From contig JBCDKJ010000012.1 of NCBI GenBank assembly GCA_038746745.1, positions 1-64,000 on the forward strand: a DNA stretch of 64,000 nucleotides, written 5' to 3'. Both the position numbers and the translations under genes were made by a program. Shown in pieces: positions 23,126 through 33,059 of this stretch (positions within the stretch are counted from its first letter, which is position 1; the number at the start of each line of letters is the position of its first letter). Below the pieces are notes generated by a model that did no database searches, was not told the origin of the DNA, and was given only the letters and a program-made list of their open reading frames with translations. This DNA is from JANQIO01 sp038746745 (lineage in GTDB: Bacteria > Pseudomonadota > Gammaproteobacteria > Pseudomonadales > Halieaceae).

Positions 23126-24621
23126 TGGCGCTCACCTCAGACTACGGGGCAGTGCAGCCGCTGTCGAGATTGCTGGCTGATATCGTGTCCGCCCCGGCGC
23201 TGCCCGTTTCCGGGCTTGCCCTTGATAGCCGCGAACTGGAGCCGGGAGACCTGTTCCTGGCTGTGCGTGGCGAGCGGGATGATGGTAGAGATTATCTGGC
23301 GCAGGCGCGGGCATCCGGTGCGATAGCGGCGCTGGTCGAACCCGGCATCACAGAAAGCCAGCGGGGATTTGCCGACACGATGCCCGTGATTGAGGTCACG
23401 AACCTCGCGCAGCAGGTCGGGGTTATCGCCGGGCGCTTCTTTGACCACCCTGCCGATCATATGACCACTGTGGGCATTACTGGCACTAATGGCAAAACTA
23501 CAACATCGCGTTTGCTCGCCCAGTTATTACGAGGCCACGCTGGTCGCTGCGGTGTGATGGGAACGCTGGGAGCGACGCTGTGTGATGATGTTGTCGAGGC
23601 GGTAAATACCACCCCCGACGCCATTCGCCTGCATCGACAGCTAGCGCAGTGGCGGGAGCAGAGCGTTCCTGTCGCGGTGTTGGAGGTGTCTTCTCACAGC
23701 CTGGTGCAGCACCGCGTCGCCGGTGTCAGCTTTAACTCTGCGATATTCACCAATCTCAGTCGCGATCATCTGGACTTTCATGGCGATATGGATAGCTACG
23801 CCCGCGCCAAGGCCATGTTGTTCGCTACGCCGGGGCTGGAGTACGCCATTATCAACCGAGACGACCCCTACGCTGACGTCATGATCTCCGCGCTGGAATC
23901 AAAAACAGCGCTGTATCTCTACTCGCTGTCTCGCGGTGAGGTGGCGGTAAACGCCAGTGCGATCCATTTCCACAGTGGTGGCATGGAAGCGCGCGTGCAC
24001 ACCCCCTGGGGTGATGGCACATTGCACAGCCCGCTGGCAGGCGAGTTCAATCTATCCAACCTGCTGGCGGCACTTGCGGCAGCTTGCCTCGCCGGCATGT
24101 CTTTGGAGGCGGCGCTGGCGGCAGCGTCCCGGTTGCAGAGTATCGACGGGCGCATGCAGTACCTCGGTAATGAGCGCGGCCTGCAGTTGGTTGTCGACTA
24201 CGCTCACACGCCTGATGCGCTGGCCAAGGTGCTGCAGGCATTGCGCGCACACACGAAAGGCAAGCTCTGGGTGGTGTTCGGTTGTGGGGGTGATCGCGAT
24301 CGCGGCAAGCGGCCAGAGATGGGGCGCCTTGCTGCAGAGCTCGCGGATCGCATTGTTATCACCAGCGACAACCCACGCAGCGAACCGCCCATGCAGATTA
24401 TCGACGACGTACTCGCCGGTATATCACCGAAGGCAATGCGCAGGGTCGCGGTAGAAGATGATCGCGCCAGCGCTATCGCGCTGGCAGTGGGCGAGGCGGC
24501 GGCTGGCGATTGTGTGCTGGTCGCAGGCAAAGGTCATGAAGACTATCAGCTGGTAGGGGATAAGCGACTGGCATTTAGCGATGCGGATGCCGTGCGTGCT
24601 GCTCTGGAGGTCTCGGCATGA
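23122..24621 (+). CDS. murE: UDP-MurNAc-L-Ala-D-Glu: meso-diaminopimelate ligase
   Basis: The 499-residue protein has the Mur ligase ATP site VGITGTNGKTTTSRLL near residue 115, the NTTPDAI segment near residue 164, and near residue 417 the SDNPRSEPP motif. DNPR marks enzymes that add meso-diaminopimelate rather than lysine, so the wall is of the gram-negative type. AGGAGG at 23110-23115 serves either the GTG at 23122 or the ATG at 23125. It overlaps ftsI upstream and murF downstream. Confidence 0.97.
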   Translation: MMALTSDYGAVQPLSRLLADIVSAPALPVSGLALDSRELEPGDLFLAVRGERDDGRDYLAQARASGAIAALVEPGITESQRGFADTMPVIEVTNLAQQVGVIAGRFFDHPADHMTTVGITGTNGKTTTSRLLAQLLRGHAGRCGVMGTLGATLCDDVVEAVNTTPDAIRLHRQLAQWREQSVPVAVLEVSSHSLVQHRVAGVSFNSAIFTNLSRDHLDFHGDMDSYARAKAMLFATPGLEYAIINRDDPYADVMISALESKTALYLYSLSRGEVAVNASAIHFHSGGMEARVHTPWGDGTLHSPLAGEFNLSNLLAALAAACLAGMSLEAALAAASRLQSIDGRMQYLGNERGLQLVVDYAHTPDALAKVLQALRAHTKGKLWVVFGCGGDRDRGKRPEMGRLAAELADRIVITSDNPRSEPPMQIIDDVLAGISPKAMRRVAVEDDRASAIALAVGEAAAGDCVLVAGKGHEDYQLVGDKRLAFSDADAVRAALEVSA

Positions 24622-25997
24622 TGCAGCCTTCCTGGCAGTTGTCTGCATTATGCGCACCCTTGCAAGCGACCTTGCACGGCAAAGATGTGTCGGTGTCGGG
24701 CTGCGACACAGACAGTCGGCGTGTACAGCGCGGGCAGCTGTTCGTGGCCCTTCGCGGTGAGCGCTTCGACGGTCATGCCTTCTTACAGCAGGCCGCCGAT
24801 GGTGGTGCGGCGGCGGCGCTGGTAGCTGAGGACGCACTCTCCGGTCTCGCCTCAGATCTGCCTCTGCTGGCAGTGCACGATACTGAACGTGGGCTAGGCC
24901 AGATCGGCGCTCACAATCGCCGCCTCTACAGCGGCCTGCTCACCGCCATCACCGGCAGCTGCGGCAAGACCTCGGTGAAAGACATGCTCTCCAGCATTTT
25001 TGCTACCCAGGCGCCAACGCTGGCTACCGAGGGCAATCTCAATAACGAGATCGGCGTGCCACTTACCCTGCTGCGACTGGCGCCGGAGCATCGCTACGCG
25101 GTCATCGAAATGGGCGCTGGCAAGCCCGGAGACATTGCCTATCTGGTTGCGCTCGGTCGTCCGCACATATCGCTGCTGCTTAACGCCATGCCTGCGCACC
25201 TGGAGCGCATGGGCTCGCTGCAGGGTATTGCTGAAACCAAGGGCGCCATCCTCGCAGGCCTGAATGGAGAGGGCCATGCCGTATTTCCCGCTAACAGTGA
25301 ATTTACTCCGCTTTGGCGCGATTTGGCCGGCACGGCGAAGTGTCTGGAGTTCAGCTTTGATAGCTCAGCGCCCGTGCATGTCAGTGATGTGGAGCTGGCC
25401 GCTGAAAAATCGCGGTTTCGCCTGCACCTAGAGGCTGAGGTTATAGACGTTTCACTGCCTCTGCCAGGACGTCATAACGTCGCCAATGCCATGGCAGCAG
25501 GGGCGGCTGCCTTCGCCGCCGGTATTTCGGCGACGGGAATTCAACAGGGACTTGCCAGCGTCGCTGCCACTGGCGGACGCCTGATGCCGCGTCCCGGGCG
25601 CAACAAGCTGCGTCTGATTGATGATAGCTACAATGCCAACCCTGGCTCAGTGGCTGCGGCTATCGATGTGCTGGCGGGAATGCCGGGTCGCCGTGTTTTG
25701 GTGCTGGGTACGATGGGAGAGCTGGGTGACGCCGTCAATAGCTTGCATGCCGAGATGGGTGAGTATGCGGCGGCAGCAGGCATTGATCAGCTAGTCGGAT
25801 TCGGTGATCACACACAGCATGCCACCAGGGCCTTTGGTGCGGAGGCGCAGCACTGTGCCGACCTGGACACTCTGTTAAGTGCGCTGGAAGCGGAGCTGCA
25901 AGTCGGTGACGCAGTGCTGGTGAAAGGCTCCCGCAGCGTCGGCATGGAAAGGGTTGTAGCTGCGCTGGCGCGGGATACAGCCGGTGAGGTGCACTGA
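24618..25997 (+). CDS. murF: UDP-MurNAc-tripeptide: D-Ala-D-Ala ligase
   Basis: The 459-residue Mur ligase has ATP site ITGSCGKTSVKDM near residue 110, the EGNLNNEIGVPLTLL substrate segment near residue 138 and DDSYNANPGSV near residue 335, all typical of MurF. It adds the D-alanyl-D-alanine dipeptide, whose maker ddlB is in the same cluster, to complete the pentapeptide precursor in the cytoplasm. A 4-base overlap joins it to murE; mraY follows with no gap. Confidence 0.97.
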   Translation: MMQPSWQLSALCAPLQATLHGKDVSVSGCDTDSRRVQRGQLFVALRGERFDGHAFLQQAADGGAAAALVAEDALSGLASDLPLLAVHDTERGLGQIGAHNRRLYSGLLTAITGSCGKTSVKDMLSSIFATQAPTLATEGNLNNEIGVPLTLLRLAPEHRYAVIEMGAGKPGDIAYLVALGRPHISLLLNAMPAHLERMGSLQGIAETKGAILAGLNGEGHAVFPANSEFTPLWRDLAGTAKCLEFSFDSSAPVHVSDVELAAEKSRFRLHLEAEVIDVSLPLPGRHNVANAMAAGAAAFAAGISATGIQQGLASVAATGGRLMPRPGRNKLRLIDDSYNANPGSVAAAIDVLAGMPGRRVLVLGTMGELGDAVNSLHAEMGEYAAAAGIDQLVGFGDHTQHATRAFGAEAQHCADLDTLLSALEAELQVGDAVLVKGSRSVGMERVVAALARDTAGEVH

Positions 25998-27080
25998 ATG
26001 CTGCTGATCCTCACAGAATACCTGGTCTCGCTGGATAGCGGTTTCGCTGTGTTCCAGTACCTGACCTTCCGCGGGATTCTCGGGGTGATGACGGCCCTTC
26101 TGATATCGCTGCTGGTCGGCCCAACCATGATCCGCAAGCTTAACTACCATCAAATCGGACAGACCGTACGTGATGATGGTCCCGAGACTCATTTCAGTAA
26201 GCGTGGAACCCCCACGATGGGGGGTGCCTTGATCCTGGTGGCGATCACGATAAGCACCTTGTTGTGGAGCGATCTGCGCAATGCCTATGTCTGGCTAGCG
26301 CTGGTCGTGACGCTGATTTTTGGCGCGGTTGGTTGGATTGATGACTGGCGCAAGGTGATGCGCAAAGATCCCACAGGGCTGCCCGCGCGCTGGAAGTACT
26401 TCTGGCAATCCGTCGCGGGCATAGGGGCGGCTGTGTATTTGTACACCATGGTCGATTCTCCGGTGGCGACTCAGTTGTTTGTGCCCTTCTTTAAAGATTT
26501 CGCGTGGGAGATGGGGCCGCTGTTCATGGTGCTGACGTATTTTGTCATCGTGGGCTCCAGTAACGCGGTCAATCTGACTGATGGCTTGGACGGTCTGGCG
26601 ATACTGCCAACTGTGCTGGTTGGCTCTGCGCTGGGCGCAATTGCCTATGTCTCAGGGCATAGCGAGTTTTCCAATTATCTGAACATTCCCTACGTCGCGG
26701 GCAGCGGCGAATTGGTCGTGTTTTGCGGCGCTCTGGCCGGAGCCGGTGTCGGCTTTCTCTGGTTCAACACCTACCCAGCACAGGTTTTTATGGGCGATGT
26801 GGGCGCCCTTTCTCTGGGCGCGGCACTCGGCGTGGTGGCCGTGGTAACTCGGCACGAGATCGTATTTTTCATTATGGGCGGCATCTTCGTGCTGGAGACG
26901 CTGTCGGTGATCCTGCAGGTAGTGAGCTTTAAGCTCACTGGCAAGCGGATCTTCCGTATGGCGCCTATCCACCATCATTTTGAATTGAAGGGCTGGCCAG
27001 AACCACGGGTGATCGTTCGCTTCTGGATCATCACTGTGATGCTGGTGCTGTTTGGGCTGGCTACCTTGAAGCTGCGGTAG
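25998..27080 (+). CDS. mraY: Phospho-MurNAc-pentapeptide translocase, lipid I synthase
   Basis: The 360-residue polytopic protein has about ten membrane spans and the family's aspartate motifs: FGAVGWIDDWRKV near residue 110, NAVNLTDGLDGLAILP near residue 190, and FMGDVGALSLGAALG near residue 264. The C-terminal MAPIHHHFELKGWPE block is the MraY signature. It moves phospho-MurNAc-pentapeptide to undecaprenyl phosphate at the inner membrane. It begins right after the murF stop. Confidence 0.97.
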   Translation: MLLILTEYLVSLDSGFAVFQYLTFRGILGVMTALLISLLVGPTMIRKLNYHQIGQTVRDDGPETHFSKRGTPTMGGALILVAITISTLLWSDLRNAYVWLALVVTLIFGAVGWIDDWRKVMRKDPTGLPARWKYFWQSVAGIGAAVYLYTMVDSPVATQLFVPFFKDFAWEMGPLFMVLTYFVIVGSSNAVNLTDGLDGLAILPTVLVGSALGAIAYVSGHSEFSNYLNIPYVAGSGELVVFCGALAGAGVGFLWFNTYPAQVFMGDVGALSLGAALGVVAVVTRHEIVFFIMGGIFVLETLSVILQVVSFKLTGKRIFRMAPIHHHFELKGWPEPRVIVRFWIITVMLVLFGLATLKLR

Positions 27081-27091
27081 AACGGGGACGT

Positions 27092-28456
27092 ATGGCTGAA
27101 GGACTTATTGCAAGCTCCGCCGCACCCACCGTTGTTGGTTTGGGCGCCACCGGGCTGTCCTGCGTTCGTCACTTTGTGCAGCAGGGTATCCCCTGCAGTG
27201 TTGTTGATTCCCGGCCAAGCCCGCCCGGTTTGGAGGCACTGCAAGCCTTGGCCCCAGGTGTTCCCGTTGCGCTGGGCCCGCTGCAGGAAGACATCCTCAA
27301 AAGTGCTGGGCGTCTGGTGGTTAGCCCGGGCGTATCGCTGACTGAACCGGCGGTGGCGGCTGCAATCGAAGCGGGTGTACCCGTGTGTGGCGATATAGAT
27401 CTGTTCTGTGAAGCTGCCGATGCTCCCGTTGTGGGTATCACAGGCTCTAACGGAAAGACTACGGTCACCGCATTACTGGGAGCGATGCTGGCAGAAGCGG
27501 GCCGCCCGGCGGCGGTAGGCGGAAACATTGGCACTCCCGCGTTAGCGCTATTGGACCACAAGGCAGCTTTGTATGTGCTGGAGCTCTCCAGTTTTCAGCT
27601 GGAACGCGCGGGTCATCTGGGCCTGGCCCTGGCAACGGTGCTGAACATGAGCCCGGATCATATGGATAGGCATGGCAACATGCAGGCCTATCATACCGCC
27701 AAGCACCGTATCTTTCTCGATTGCCAGGCGGTGGTGTTCAACCGCGATGATCCGCTCTCGCGCCCGCTGCAGTCCGATAGCGTGCCCCACTGGAGCTTTG
27801 GATTAGGCGTTCCAGACCGCTACGGCTATGGCCTGCGTCTACATGAAGGCGAGCACTGGATATTCCGCGAGTTCGCCCCGCTTATGCCCGTTAAGGAAGT
27901 CGCCATGCTGGGTGGGCATAATCTTGCCAATGCGCTCGCGGCGCTGGCACTCGGCGAAGTCCTCGCCATTGAGCATGCCGCAATGCTGGACACTTTACGT
28001 CGCTTCACGGGGCTGCCACATCGGTGCCAGCTTGTCGCTGAGCACAGCGGTTTACGCTTTATCAACGACTCCAAAGCCACCAATCCTGGCGCGACGCTGG
28101 CGGCATTGCAGGGGCTGGCAGATTCAGATACCGATCGCCAAATCGTCATCATCCTTGGCGGGCGGGGTAAAGATGCGGATTTCAATGCGCTGTGCCGGGA
28201 GGCAGGTAAGTTCTGCAGAGCCGCGATTCTGATCGGCGAAGATGCGCCGCTGCTGGATGCGGCATTGCCGGCTGGTCTGGCCCGGGAGTTTGCAGACACC
28301 ATGTCAGCAGCGGTCACTGCAGCCATGGCGCAAGCGCAGGCGGGAGACACCATATTACTCTCGCCGGCCTGCGCCAGCTTTGACATGTTCGAGAGCTACG
28401 AGGCCCGAGGCGATGCCTTTGTGAACTGCGTGACGGCAGTGGGGGAGGGGCGCTAA
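27092..28456 (+). CDS. murD: UDP-MurNAc-L-alanine: D-glutamate ligase
   Basis: The 454-residue Mur ligase has a short N-terminal Rossmann-like domain (VVGLGATGLSCVRHF), the ATP site VGITGSNGKTTVTALLG near residue 115, VLNMSPDHMDRH near residue 185 and FINDSKATNPGATLAAL near residue 325. The last motif and the VVDSRPSPPG N-terminal segment distinguish MurD from MurC/E/F. Its stop shares a base with the ftsW start. Confidence 0.97.
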   Translation: MAEGLIASSAAPTVVGLGATGLSCVRHFVQQGIPCSVVDSRPSPPGLEALQALAPGVPVALGPLQEDILKSAGRLVVSPGVSLTEPAVAAAIEAGVPVCGDIDLFCEAADAPVVGITGSNGKTTVTALLGAMLAEAGRPAAVGGNIGTPALALLDHKAALYVLELSSFQLERAGHLGLALATVLNMSPDHMDRHGNMQAYHTAKHRIFLDCQAVVFNRDDPLSRPLQSDSVPHWSFGLGVPDRYGYGLRLHEGEHWIFREFAPLMPVKEVAMLGGHNLANALAALALGEVLAIEHAAMLDTLRRFTGLPHRCQLVAEHSGLRFINDSKATNPGATLAALQGLADSDTDRQIVIILGGRGKDADFNALCREAGKFCRAAILIGEDAPLLDAALPAGLAREFADTMSAAVTAAMAQAQAGDTILLSPACASFDMFESYEARGDAFVNCVTAVGEGR

Positions 28457-29637
28457 TGGGCAGTGCAAGCCTGGCGCTGCCGCAGACGCGCGCCGCTGAC
28501 TTCAGCCTTGATCCTGGCGTGCTGCTGCCGGCGCTGTCGCTGCTGCTGATCGGCTACGTCGCTATCAGCTCCGCCAGCGTTGAGTATGCGGCAGAGCACT
28601 TTGGCAATCCCTCATACCACAGCCACCGACACCTGATTTACATGGGCTTGGCGCTTCTGGGTGCAGTGGTCGTATTAGTGCTGCCGGTCAAGTTCTGGGC
28701 GCTGACAGGGTGGGTCTGGTTGTTCGTCGCCCTGGCCTTACTGGCGCTGGTGCTGATCCCGGGCGTTGGCAACAAGGTGAATGGCAGTCGTCGTTGGCTG
28801 GCGCTGGGTCCGCTCACGCTGCAGGCATCGGAGGTGGCCAAGCTATTTCTGGTGATCTACCTGGCGGGCTACCTGCACAGGCGGCGTGATGAAGTACAGG
28901 CTCAGTGGCGCGGCTTTATCAAGCCCATGTCGGTAGTGTTTGCGGTCACGCTGTTGCTGCTTGCTGAACCTGATTTCGGTGCCACGGTAGTCACAGTGGG
29001 TACGGCTTTCGGCATGCTGTTCCTGGCTGGCGTTCGACTTGCCAACTTCCTGCTGGTGGTGCTTGGCAGCTTGTTAGCGCTCGGCATGCTGTTGGTGAGT
29101 GAGAGTTATCGGCTGAAACGACTGGTAGCGTATACCGATCCCTGGGCGGATCAGTTCGATTCGGGCTACCAGCTCACGCAATCGTTAATCGCCTTTGGCC
29201 GCGGCGAGTGGTTTGGCGTTGGCCTTGGCAATAGCGTGCAAAAACTCTTCTACTTACCGGAAGCACACACCGACTTTGTGTTTGCCATCTGGGCGGAGGA
29301 AACCGGCTTGATCGGCGCTCTCGTGGTGATTGGCTTGTTTCTCGCACTGATATTCCGAATTTTCAAGATTGCCCGCAGCAGGCTGCTGGCGGGTGATGGG
29401 TTTGGCGCGCATCTTTGCTATGGCGTTGCGCTGATCATTGCCAGTCAGGCGTTCATCAATATTGGTGTCAGTACCGGCCTGCTGCCGACAAAAGGTTTGA
29501 CGTTGCCACTGGTCAGCTATGGAGGCAGCAGCTTGATTATCTGCTGCGCCATGCTGGCAATCGTGCTGCGCGTAGAGCGTGAAGGTCGCCTGGCAGACTC
29601 GAACAAGCGGCGTCGTCGGGGAGCGAACTCAAGATGA
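28456..29637 (+). CDS. ftsW: Septal peptidoglycan glycosyltransferase FtsW (SEDS)
   Basis: The 393-residue membrane protein has about ten helices and SEDS signatures: VNGSRRWLALGPLTLQASEV near residue 112, AEPDFGATVV near residue 173 and STGLLPTKGLTLPLVSYGGS near the C-terminus. SEDS proteins polymerise glycan strands, here paired with FtsI. The C-terminal tail is basic (NKRRRRGANSR). It overlaps murG by 4 bases. Confidence 0.97.
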   Translation: MGSASLALPQTRAADFSLDPGVLLPALSLLLIGYVAISSASVEYAAEHFGNPSYHSHRHLIYMGLALLGAVVVLVLPVKFWALTGWVWLFVALALLALVLIPGVGNKVNGSRRWLALGPLTLQASEVAKLFLVIYLAGYLHRRRDEVQAQWRGFIKPMSVVFAVTLLLLAEPDFGATVVTVGTAFGMLFLAGVRLANFLLVVLGSLLALGMLLVSESYRLKRLVAYTDPWADQFDSGYQLTQSLIAFGRGEWFGVGLGNSVQKLFYLPEAHTDFVFAIWAEETGLIGALVVIGLFLALIFRIFKIARSRLLAGDGFGAHLCYGVALIIASQAFINIGVSTGLLPTKGLTLPLVSYGGSSLIICCAMLAIVLRVEREGRLADSNKRRRRGANSR

Positions 29638-30716
29638 CGGCGCAGCGCGTAGCGATTTTTGCCGGTGGAACGGGTGGCCATGTGTATCCTGCACTGGCGG
29701 TGGCCTCTGAGCTCATGCAGCGTGGCTATCACGTGGAATGGTTCGGCACAGACCGTGGGCTGGAAGCGCGAGTGGTGCCGGAGGCTGGCTACCCGCTGCA
29801 CGTATTGACCGTGAGCGGGATTCGCGGCAAGGGGTTGTTTGCCCGCCTGCAGGGCGTGACCAGTATCTTCAAAGCCCTGCTGCAAGCGCTGGCTGCACTG
29901 CGCACTATCCGCCCCGTCTGTGCGCTGGGTATGGGAGGCTACGTGGCAGGGCCAGCGGGGCTCGCAGCGTGGCTGCTGCGCATACCGCTGGTGATTCACG
30001 AGCAAAACTCTGTGGCAGGTACGACCAATCGATTGCTGCGGCGCCGAGCCAGAGCCGTGCTGGCAGCCTATCCAGACGCCTTCGGGCCAGGAGCAGCAGT
30101 TCGTGATGTAGGCAATCCCATTCGAGCCGACCTGCTGGTGGCGCCCTGTGATTATAACTACGACCGGCACCGCCCGTTACGGCTTCTGGTGATCGGGGGC
30201 AGTTTGGGGGCACAGGCGCTGAATGAAGTTGTACCGCAAGCGTTGGCACTGCTGGCGCGGGGTGTAGGCATCAGCGTTAAACATCAGACCGGACCAGCTC
30301 ACGCTGTGAGTGTTCGCGCCAGCTATCCAGACTCTCTTCCAGTACCGGTTGAGGTGTTGCCTTACATCGAAGATATGGCCGAGGTATATCGCTGGGCGGA
30401 TCTGGTTCTGTGCCGCGCCGGCGCGCTCACGGTAGCGGAGCTCGCCATAATGGGTCGCCCTTCGATTCTTGTGCCGTTGCCGCAGGCGATTGATAACCAT
30501 CAGGCTCACAACGCGGCATGGCTTGCGGAGCAGGGCGCGGCCACACTGCAACCCCAGTCAGAGCTAACGCCAGAGCTGCTGGCACAGACGCTCACGCAAC
30601 TTGCCGCAGAGCCAGCGGCGCTCAACGCTATGGCAGCCGCTGCGCGCAAGGCCGCCAAGCCCAGAGCGACTGCCGCAGTTGCCGACGTCTGCGAGGAGGT
30701 TCGGCGTGGCCGCTGA
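29634..30716 (+). CDS. murG: Lipid II synthase, GlcNAc transferase MurG
   Basis: The 360-residue GT-B enzyme has the glycine loop FAGGTGGHVYPALAV at the N-terminus, IHEQNSVAGTTNRLLRR near residue 124, and the C-domain donor site LVLCRAGALTVAELAIMG and LPQAIDNHQAHNA. It adds GlcNAc to lipid I on the cytoplasmic face. It follows ftsW with a 4-base overlap and overlaps murC by 11 bases. Confidence 0.97.
   Translation: MTAQRVAIFAGGTGGHVYPALAVASELMQRGYHVEWFGTDRGLEARVVPEAGYPLHVLTVSGIRGKGLFARLQGVTSIFKALLQALAALRTIRPVCALGMGGYVAGPAGLAAWLLRIPLVIHEQNSVAGTTNRLLRRRARAVLAAYPDAFGPGAAVRDVGNPIRADLLVAPCDYNYDRHRPLRLLVIGGSLGAQALNEVVPQALALLARGVGISVKHQTGPAHAVSVRASYPDSLPVPVEVLPYIEDMAEVYRWADLVLCRAGALTVAELAIMGRPSILVPLPQAIDNHQAHNAAWLAEQGAATLQPQSELTPELLAQTLTQLAAEPAALNAMAAAARKAAKPRATAAVADVCEEVRRGR
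30694..30699 (+). promoter_or_regulatory. Ribosome-binding site that fixes the murC start
   Basis: AGGAGG lies 6 bases before the GTG at 30706, inside the end of murG. It decides between this start and the much longer open frame upstream. Confidence 0.8.
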
Positions 30717-32136
30717 AGACGTCTTCCAGGTGCCGGAGATGCGCCGCATTAACCGCATTCACATGATTGGTGTGGGTGGTGCGGGGATGAGTGGTATTGC
30801 CGAGGTTCTTATGAATCTGGGCTATGCGGTTAGCGGCTCTGATATGCGTGACTCCGTCGTGACTAAACGCCTGGCGGGAATGGGTATTGCGCTGTCCATC
30901 GGACACCACGCCGATAACGTGGCAGACGCCGATGTCGTTGTCATTTCCAGCGCTGTACAGACCGACAACCCGGAACTCCTGGCTGCGCGGCAGGCCCGCG
31001 TGCCGGTAGTGCGTCGCGCCGAAATGCTGGCGGAGCTGATGCGTTATCGGCATGGCATCGCCGTCGCAGGCACACATGGTAAGACAAGCACGACCAGTCT
31101 GATTGCATCGATATTTGCTGAAGCGGGTCAGGACCCGACTTTTGTAATCGGGGGGGTGTTGAATGGAGCGGGCAGCAACGCTCAGTTGGGAGCGAGCCGC
31201 TTCCTGATTGCGGAAGCGGATGAGAGCGACGCTTCCTTTCTGCACTTACAACCCATGGTCGCTGTGGTAACCAATATCGAGGCGGACCACATGGACACCT
31301 ATGGCGGTGACTTCCGCCAGCTGCGCAGAACGTTTTTGGAGTTTTTGCACAACCTGCCGTTCTACGGCATCGCAGTATTGTGCCTGGATGATCCTGTTAT
31401 TTCCGCGCTGCTCGATGAGGTCGGTCGTACCACGCTGACCTACGGTTTCAGTAAAGCGGCTGATTATCACATCAGTGCAGTTGAGCAACAGGGGTTGGTG
31501 ACACGTTTCAGTGTGAGTCGACCGCGGGGTGAGACCCTGGCGGTGGAGCTGAATATGCCCGGCACACACAATGTGCTCAATGCCACTGCTGCAATCGCCG
31601 TAGCCAGTGATGAGGGACTGGCAGATGAGGCTATTCAGCGCGGACTTGCCAGCTTTGCAGGGGTCGGCCGCCGTTTTCAAATTCTCGGCAACCGTGAGCT
31701 TAGGCAGGGGAGTTTCACGCTGGTCGATGATTATGGTCATCACCCGACTGAGCTTGAGGCAACCATCAACGCTGTCCAGCAGGCCTGGCCAGAGCGCCGC
31801 CTCGTTATGGTGTTTCAGCCCCATCGCTATAGCCGCACGCGCGACCTGTATGACGATTTTGTGCGGGTCCTGTCGACTACGGATGCGCTATTGCTACTAG
31901 ATGTCTACTCTGCCGGTGAGGCACCGGTGCAGGGTGCTGATAGTCGTTCTCTCGCCGCAGGCATTCGCCAGCGCGGTCTACTGGATCCGATATACGTCGG
32001 AGACGCCGCAGCCGTTCCCGAGGTTCTCTCCGGTATGGTCAGAGATGGCGATATTGTTTTGACCCAGGGTGCCGGCAGCGTTTCGGCTCTGGCGCATACC
32101 CTGCAACACCACGATTTCAGTGGGGTCGTCGCGTGA
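30706..32136 (+). CDS. murC: UDP-MurNAc: L-alanine ligase
   Basis: The 476-residue Mur ligase begins just before RINRIHMIGVGGAGMSGIAE, its NAD-like N-domain, and has ATP site VAGTHGKTSTTSLIA near residue 120, then EADESDASFLHL and VDDYGHHPTELEATI near residue 342. It starts the cytoplasmic peptide assembly with L-alanine. The GTG at 30706 with a perfect AGGAGG gives the normal length; the frame further upstream is only a shadow of murG. It overlaps ddlB by 4 bases. Confidence 0.96.
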   Translation: MAAEDVFQVPEMRRINRIHMIGVGGAGMSGIAEVLMNLGYAVSGSDMRDSVVTKRLAGMGIALSIGHHADNVADADVVVISSAVQTDNPELLAARQARVPVVRRAEMLAELMRYRHGIAVAGTHGKTSTTSLIASIFAEAGQDPTFVIGGVLNGAGSNAQLGASRFLIAEADESDASFLHLQPMVAVVTNIEADHMDTYGGDFRQLRRTFLEFLHNLPFYGIAVLCLDDPVISALLDEVGRTTLTYGFSKAADYHISAVEQQGLVTRFSVSRPRGETLAVELNMPGTHNVLNATAAIAVASDEGLADEAIQRGLASFAGVGRRFQILGNRELRQGSFTLVDDYGHHPTELEATINAVQQAWPERRLVMVFQPHRYSRTRDLYDDFVRVLSTTDALLLLDVYSAGEAPVQGADSRSLAAGIRQRGLLDPIYVGDAAAVPEVLSGMVRDGDIVLTQGAGSVSALAHTLQHHDFSGVVA

Positions 32137-33059
32137 GTCTGGCGCAGCTTTCAAACCTCCCGGTCAGCGTCCTGCTCGGTGGCAAATCCTCAGAGCGTGA
32201 GGTGTCGCTAGACAGCGGCGCTGCGGTCGCCAGAGCACTGACAGCGCTGGGGGCCAGAGTGACTGAGGTAGATACGGCCAGCGAGGGCTGGTGGCACCAG
32301 CTCGAGGGTGCGGCACTGGCCTTTATCGCACTGCACGGGCCCGGCGGCGAAGACGGCGAGGTGCAGGGCTTGCTCCAGGCGATGGCCATTCCCTTCACGG
32401 GTTCTGGCGTACTGGCTTCTGCGCTGGCGATGGACAAGGTTTTGTGCAAACAGCTCTGGACACAGATGGGTTTGTCCACGCCACCCTATGCGACCCTGCA
32501 CCAGGATACTGACTGGGCGGCGGTTATCGACGAATTGGGTGCGGCCTTTGTTAAGCCTGTGACGGGCGGCAGCAGTGTGGGCACGCATCTCGTCACTACT
32601 GTCGCTGAATTGGCCGCAGCCTGGCGCGACGCTTCGCAGTATGGCGCGGTCATGGCGGAGCGGCTGATTGCTGGGCCCGAGTACACCGTGGCGATCCTCA
32701 ATGATGCCACCTTGCCCGTGATTCGCGTGGAGAGCTCCAGCGGCTTTTATGACTACCAGGCGAAATATCACTCAGATAGCACGCGCTATCTCTGTCCGTG
32801 TGGCCTGAGCGCCAGCGATGAAGCCGCTGTAGCCCAGCTAGCGTTGGATGCCTTTCAGAGTATTGGCTGCAAGGGCTGGGGCCGCGTTGACGTCATGAGC
32901 GACGACGGCGATTTCTATCTGCTGGAGGTAAACACCGTGCCTGGTATGACCAGCCATAGTCTCGTGCCAATGGCCGCTGCGGCTCGGGATATGGATTTTG
33001 CGACTCTGGTGGGTGAAATCGCCTGTCTGGGTCTCAACGCTGAGGGTCAGCACTCATGA
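32133..33059 (+). CDS. ddlB: D-alanine: D-alanine ligase
   Basis: The 308-residue ATP-grasp enzyme has VLLGGKSSEREVSLDSGAAV near its N-terminus, ALHGPGGEDGEVQGLLQAM near residue 66, and the metal-binding LLEVNTVPGMTSHSLVPMAA near residue 265. It supplies the dipeptide used by MurF. It starts with GTG within the murC stop region and overlaps ftsQ by 4 bases. Confidence 0.96.
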   Translation: MSLAQLSNLPVSVLLGGKSSEREVSLDSGAAVARALTALGARVTEVDTASEGWWHQLEGAALAFIALHGPGGEDGEVQGLLQAMAIPFTGSGVLASALAMDKVLCKQLWTQMGLSTPPYATLHQDTDWAAVIDELGAAFVKPVTGGSSVGTHLVTTVAELAAAWRDASQYGAVMAERLIAGPEYTVAILNDATLPVIRVESSSGFYDYQAKYHSDSTRYLCPCGLSASDEAAVAQLALDAFQSIGCKGWGRVDVMSDDGDFYLLEVNTVPGMTSHSLVPMAAAARDMDFATLVGEIACLGLNAEGQHS